This document shows, in pieces, positions 61,570 through 64,000 of a stretch of DNA of 64,000 nt. The notes under the pieces were generated by a model. The model was not told where the DNA came from and ran no database searches. It was given only the letters and a program-made list of their open reading frames with translations. The first letter of the stretch is position 1. Each line of letters starts with the position of its first letter. A program made the translations under genes and the position numbers. Origin of the DNA: Microbacterium sp. CGR2 (GTDB taxonomy: Bacteria; Actinomycetota; Actinomycetes; Actinomycetales; Microbacteriaceae); assembly GCF_003626735.1 (NCBI RefSeq), contig NZ_RBHX01000001.1, forward strand, positions 2,666,001-2,730,000, written 5' to 3'.

Positions 61570-63777
61570 TCAGCCGCGTGAGATCGTCGGCACGTGCGGG
61601 TCAGCCTGGTACCGCAGCCAGAGAGTCGAGAGCGCCGGCAGAGTGACGGTTGCCAGCGCTGCCTCACCTTCCGCCTCCGGGTGAGCGACGACGATGCCGA
61701 GGTTGCCCGAGCCGCGGCCGCCGTAATCTGCAGCGTCCGTGTTGAGGATCTCCTGCCACACGCCTTCACGGGGAAGCGTCAGCCGGTAGCCGGTTCGCTC
61801 GACACCGGCGAAGTTGCTGATGACGACGATCCGACCACCGTGGGCATCACGTCGTTCGAACGCGATCACGGACGGGTCCCAGGTGGGAGCCCCCAGACGG
61901 CTGAACGATGAGCCGTCGTTGTCCCGCTCCCACAGGGGCGACTGCGCGCGGTAGACGTGATTGAGGACTCCGACGAAGCCCTGCAGCTGGGCGTGGGAGG
62001 GCTGGTCGAGAAGCCACCAGTCGAGTTCGCGTCCTTCGGACCACTCGGCCAGCTGACCGAACTCCTGGCCCATGAAGAGAAGCTTCTTGCCCGGATGCCC
62101 CCACATATATGCCAGGTAGGCGCGGACGTTGGCGAGCTTGTGCCAGTGGTCGCCCGGCATCTTCGCCAAGAGGCTGCCTTTACCGTGCACGACCTCGTCG
62201 TGACTGATCGGCAGCAGGTAGTTCTCGCCGAACGCGTACACGAAGGAGAACGTCATCTCGCCTTCGTGGTGGGACCGGTGCAGGGGGTCGCGCTGGATGT
62301 ACTGCAACGAGTCGTTCATCCAGCCCATGTTCCACTTGAACCCGAAGCCCAACCCGGCATGCGCGGTCGGCGCGGTGACCCCCGGGAAGCTCGTGGACTC
62401 TTCGGCGATCATGAGGATGCCGGGATGCAACCGATAAGCGGTGGCATTGACCTCCTGCAGGAAGCGGATGGCTTCGAGGTTCTCCCTGCCACCGTGGATG
62501 TTTGGCTCCCACTCGCCTTCGTTGCGGGAGTAGTCCAGGTAGAGCATGGATGCGACGGCATCGACCCGCAGGCCATCGACGTGGAACTCCTCGAGCCAGT
62601 AGAGGGCATTCGCCACCAGGAATCCGCGGACCTCAGGACGCCCGTAGTCGAAGATCAGCGTGCCCCAGTCCTGGTGCTCGCCGCGCCGGGGATCGGGATG
62701 CTCGTACAAGGCTTGCCCGTCGAACCGCGCGAGGGCGAAAGCGTCCTTCGGAAAGTGCCCTGGCACCCAGTCCATGATCACCCCGATGCCGGCCTGGTGC
62801 AGGCGATCGATCAGATATCTCAGATCGTCGGGACTCCCGAATCGGCTCGTCGGTGCGTAGTATCCGCTGATCTGATAGCCCCAGGAGCCGCCGAACGGAT
62901 GCTCGGCCAGCGGCATGAATTCGACGTGAGTGAATCCTGCGCTCGTGACGTGTTCGATCAGCGGGTCCGCGATTTCGCGGTAACCCAGTCCACTCCGCCA
63001 GGAGCCGAGGTGGATCTCGTAGACCGAGAGCGGCTGAGCCACGGCATGGGTGGCCGCGCGGCGCGTCATCCACGCCCCGTCCGTCCAGGTGTACGAGGAG
63101 GCTGTGACGACAGACGCCGTGTCCGGCGGCACCTCTGCTGCGAGCGCCATCGGATCCGCTTTCAGGATCCATGCGCCGTCGCGGGTGCGGATCTGATACT
63201 TGTATCGAGTGCCCGGAGCCAGATCGGGGATGAAGAGCTCCCAGACGCCGCTGACACCCATGGAGCGCATGGCATGTGGTTCGCCGCTCCAGCCATTGTG
63301 GTCTCCGACGACACGCACGGCAGTGGCGTTCGGCGCCCAGACGGCGAAAGCGACGCCCTTCTCGCCGTCGAGGGTGCGCGGGTGCGCTCCGAGCACCTGC
63401 CACAGCCGTTCGTGTCGGCCTTCGGCCATCAGATGCAGGTCGAGGTCACCGAGCGTCGGAGAATGGCGATACGGATCCCCGGTGACCGCTTCGTCGTCGG
63501 AACCGTAAGCCGTCGCGATCCGGTACGGAATCGGCGGACCGGCGTGACGTGCCTCCCAGATGCCGTGGGCGGCGTGGTTCAGAGACAGACGACTGCCATC
63601 GTTGAAGACTGCGGCAACGGAGCGGGCGAGTGGCCGACGGACACGGATGATCGTGGAAGTGCGCCCCGCCGGATCCTTCGACGGGTGTGCACCGAGCAGG
63701 GCGTGCGGATCGTGGTGGGAGGCCTCGGACACCGCTTCCCATTCGGCGGACGCGCTCATGTTCTCCAGGCCGCTCAT
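61570..63777 (-). CDS. glgB: 1,4-alpha-glucan branching enzyme
   Basis: The 735-residue GH13 enzyme introduces alpha-1,6 branches into glycogen-like glucan. An N-terminal CBM48-type region (GVAFAVWAPNATAVRVVGDHNGW) precedes the barrel with VDGLRVDAVASMLYLDY (nucleophile Asp), LMIAEEST (acid Glu) and ISHDEVVHGK. The start overlaps the glgE stop by 4 nt. GlgE and GlgB together form the trehalose-maltose 1-phosphate glucan pathway. Confidence 0.95.
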   Translation of the reverse strand: MSGLENMSASAEWEAVSEASHHDPHALLGAHPSKDPAGRTSTIIRVRRPLARSVAAVFNDGSRLSLNHAAHGIWEARHAGPPIPYRIATAYGSDDEAVTGDPYRHSPTLGDLDLHLMAEGRHERLWQVLGAHPRTLDGEKGVAFAVWAPNATAVRVVGDHNGWSGEPHAMRSMGVSGVWELFIPDLAPGTRYKYQIRTRDGAWILKADPMALAAEVPPDTASVVTASSYTWTDGAWMTRRAATHAVAQPLSVYEIHLGSWRSGLGYREIADPLIEHVTSAGFTHVEFMPLAEHPFGGSWGYQISGYYAPTSRFGSPDDLRYLIDRLHQAGIGVIMDWVPGHFPKDAFALARFDGQALYEHPDPRRGEHQDWGTLIFDYGRPEVRGFLVANALYWLEEFHVDGLRVDAVASMLYLDYSRNEGEWEPNIHGGRENLEAIRFLQEVNATAYRLHPGILMIAEESTSFPGVTAPTAHAGLGFGFKWNMGWMNDSLQYIQRDPLHRSHHEGEMTFSFVYAFGENYLLPISHDEVVHGKGSLLAKMPGDHWHKLANVRAYLAYMWGHPGKKLLFMGQEFGQLAEWSEGRELDWWLLDQPSHAQLQGFVGVLNHVYRAQSPLWERDNDGSSFSRLGAPTWDPSVIAFERRDAHGGRIVVISNFAGVERTGYRLTLPREGVWQEILNTDAADYGGRGSGNLGIVVAHPEAEGEAALATVTLPALSTLWLRYQADPHVPTISRG

Positions 63778-64000
63778 GCGCCCTCCCTCACCTTCAGGAT
63801 GTGCACCGGCTCGGCGAAAGCGTCGAGCCGGACGTAGTTGTGGTCGGTCCACGTCCAGACCGCGCCGGTCAGGAGGTCTTCCACTTCGAAGGGCTCGCCG
63901 AGCGGGACCCCCCAGAGGGTGGTGTCGAGGTGGACTGTGGTCTCGCGCACAGAGTGCGGATCGACGTTCGCCACGACGATGATCGTATCCGGACGTCCCG
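63774..64000 (-). CDS. glgE: maltosyltransferase GlgE, C-terminal end (partial)
   Basis: The frame runs off the right edge, and only the last 75 residues are present. DTIIVVANVDPHSVRETTVH, PFEVEDLLTGAVWTWTDHNY and VRLDAFAEPVHIL match the C-terminal beta domain of alpha-1,4-glucan:maltose-1-phosphate maltosyltransferase. The 4-nt overlap with glgB supports the assignment. Confidence 0.85.
   Translation of the reverse strand, partial: GRPDTIIVVANVDPHSVRETTVHLDTTLWGVPLGEPFEVEDLLTGAVWTWTDHNYVRLDAFAEPVHILKVREGA

Noticed and set aside
61957..63837. A 626-codon open frame antisense to glgB
   Set aside because: glgB has full catalytic motifs; the antisense product has no recognisable domain.

Overview
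The window is a GC-rich actinobacterial chromosome segment. Gene content and order point to the family Microbacteriaceae, probably Microbacterium or a close relative; this is inferred from synteny and protein character, not from a search. Housekeeping blocks are coaD-yceD-rpmF-rnc-mutM, smc-ftsY, lipB-lipA, ffh, rpsP-khpA-rimM-trmD, rplS-lepB-rnhB-DUF2469-yraN-comM-dprA, and xerC-M23-rpsB-tsf-pyrH-frr-cdsA. Between them lie an ABC exporter, a tandem pair of double-GNAT acetyltransferases behind a short leader peptide, an ECF sigma factor with a membrane partner, an EamA exporter divergent from a LysR regulator, a divergent glycerol regulon (SorC-type regulator against glpD-glpF-glpK), a Tat-exported phosphoesterase behind PHO-box-like repeats, an AI-2E family transporter, a thioredoxin-TPR protein, and glgB plus the 3' end of glgE at the right edge.

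The most interesting region is 35490-45919. A 10.4-kb element carrying a large serine integrase sits inside comM (yifB), 30 codons from its end. The 5' part of comM ends in foreign codons at 35516. The missing C-terminus lies at 45915-46019, directly before dprA. Joining the two pieces at a shared GTGCT restores a 509-residue frame and the ATGA overlap with dprA. The element carries a RepA-like ATPase whose 3' end is embedded in nine copies of an 8-bp repeat (a candidate origin), an excisionase-like HTH protein, a run of very small overlapping phage-type genes, one tail-fibre-like protein and no recognisable capsid, portal or terminase gene. Its left arm holds an HTH-WhiB fusion protein, a two-gene FRG-domain plus HEPN-like cassette that is a candidate defence module, and a small lipoprotein. 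It looks like an integrative plasmid or phage satellite.

Regulatory signals seen include several TAnnnT boxes exactly 6 nt before start codons (leaderless transcripts), palindromic operators at the glycerol and LysR loci, PHO-box-like repeats before the phosphoesterase, clear hairpin terminators after rplS, tsf and lysR/glpK, and a structured leader before rplS. One decayed methyltransferase gene lies at 29371-29753. No tRNA, rRNA or CRISPR array was seen.
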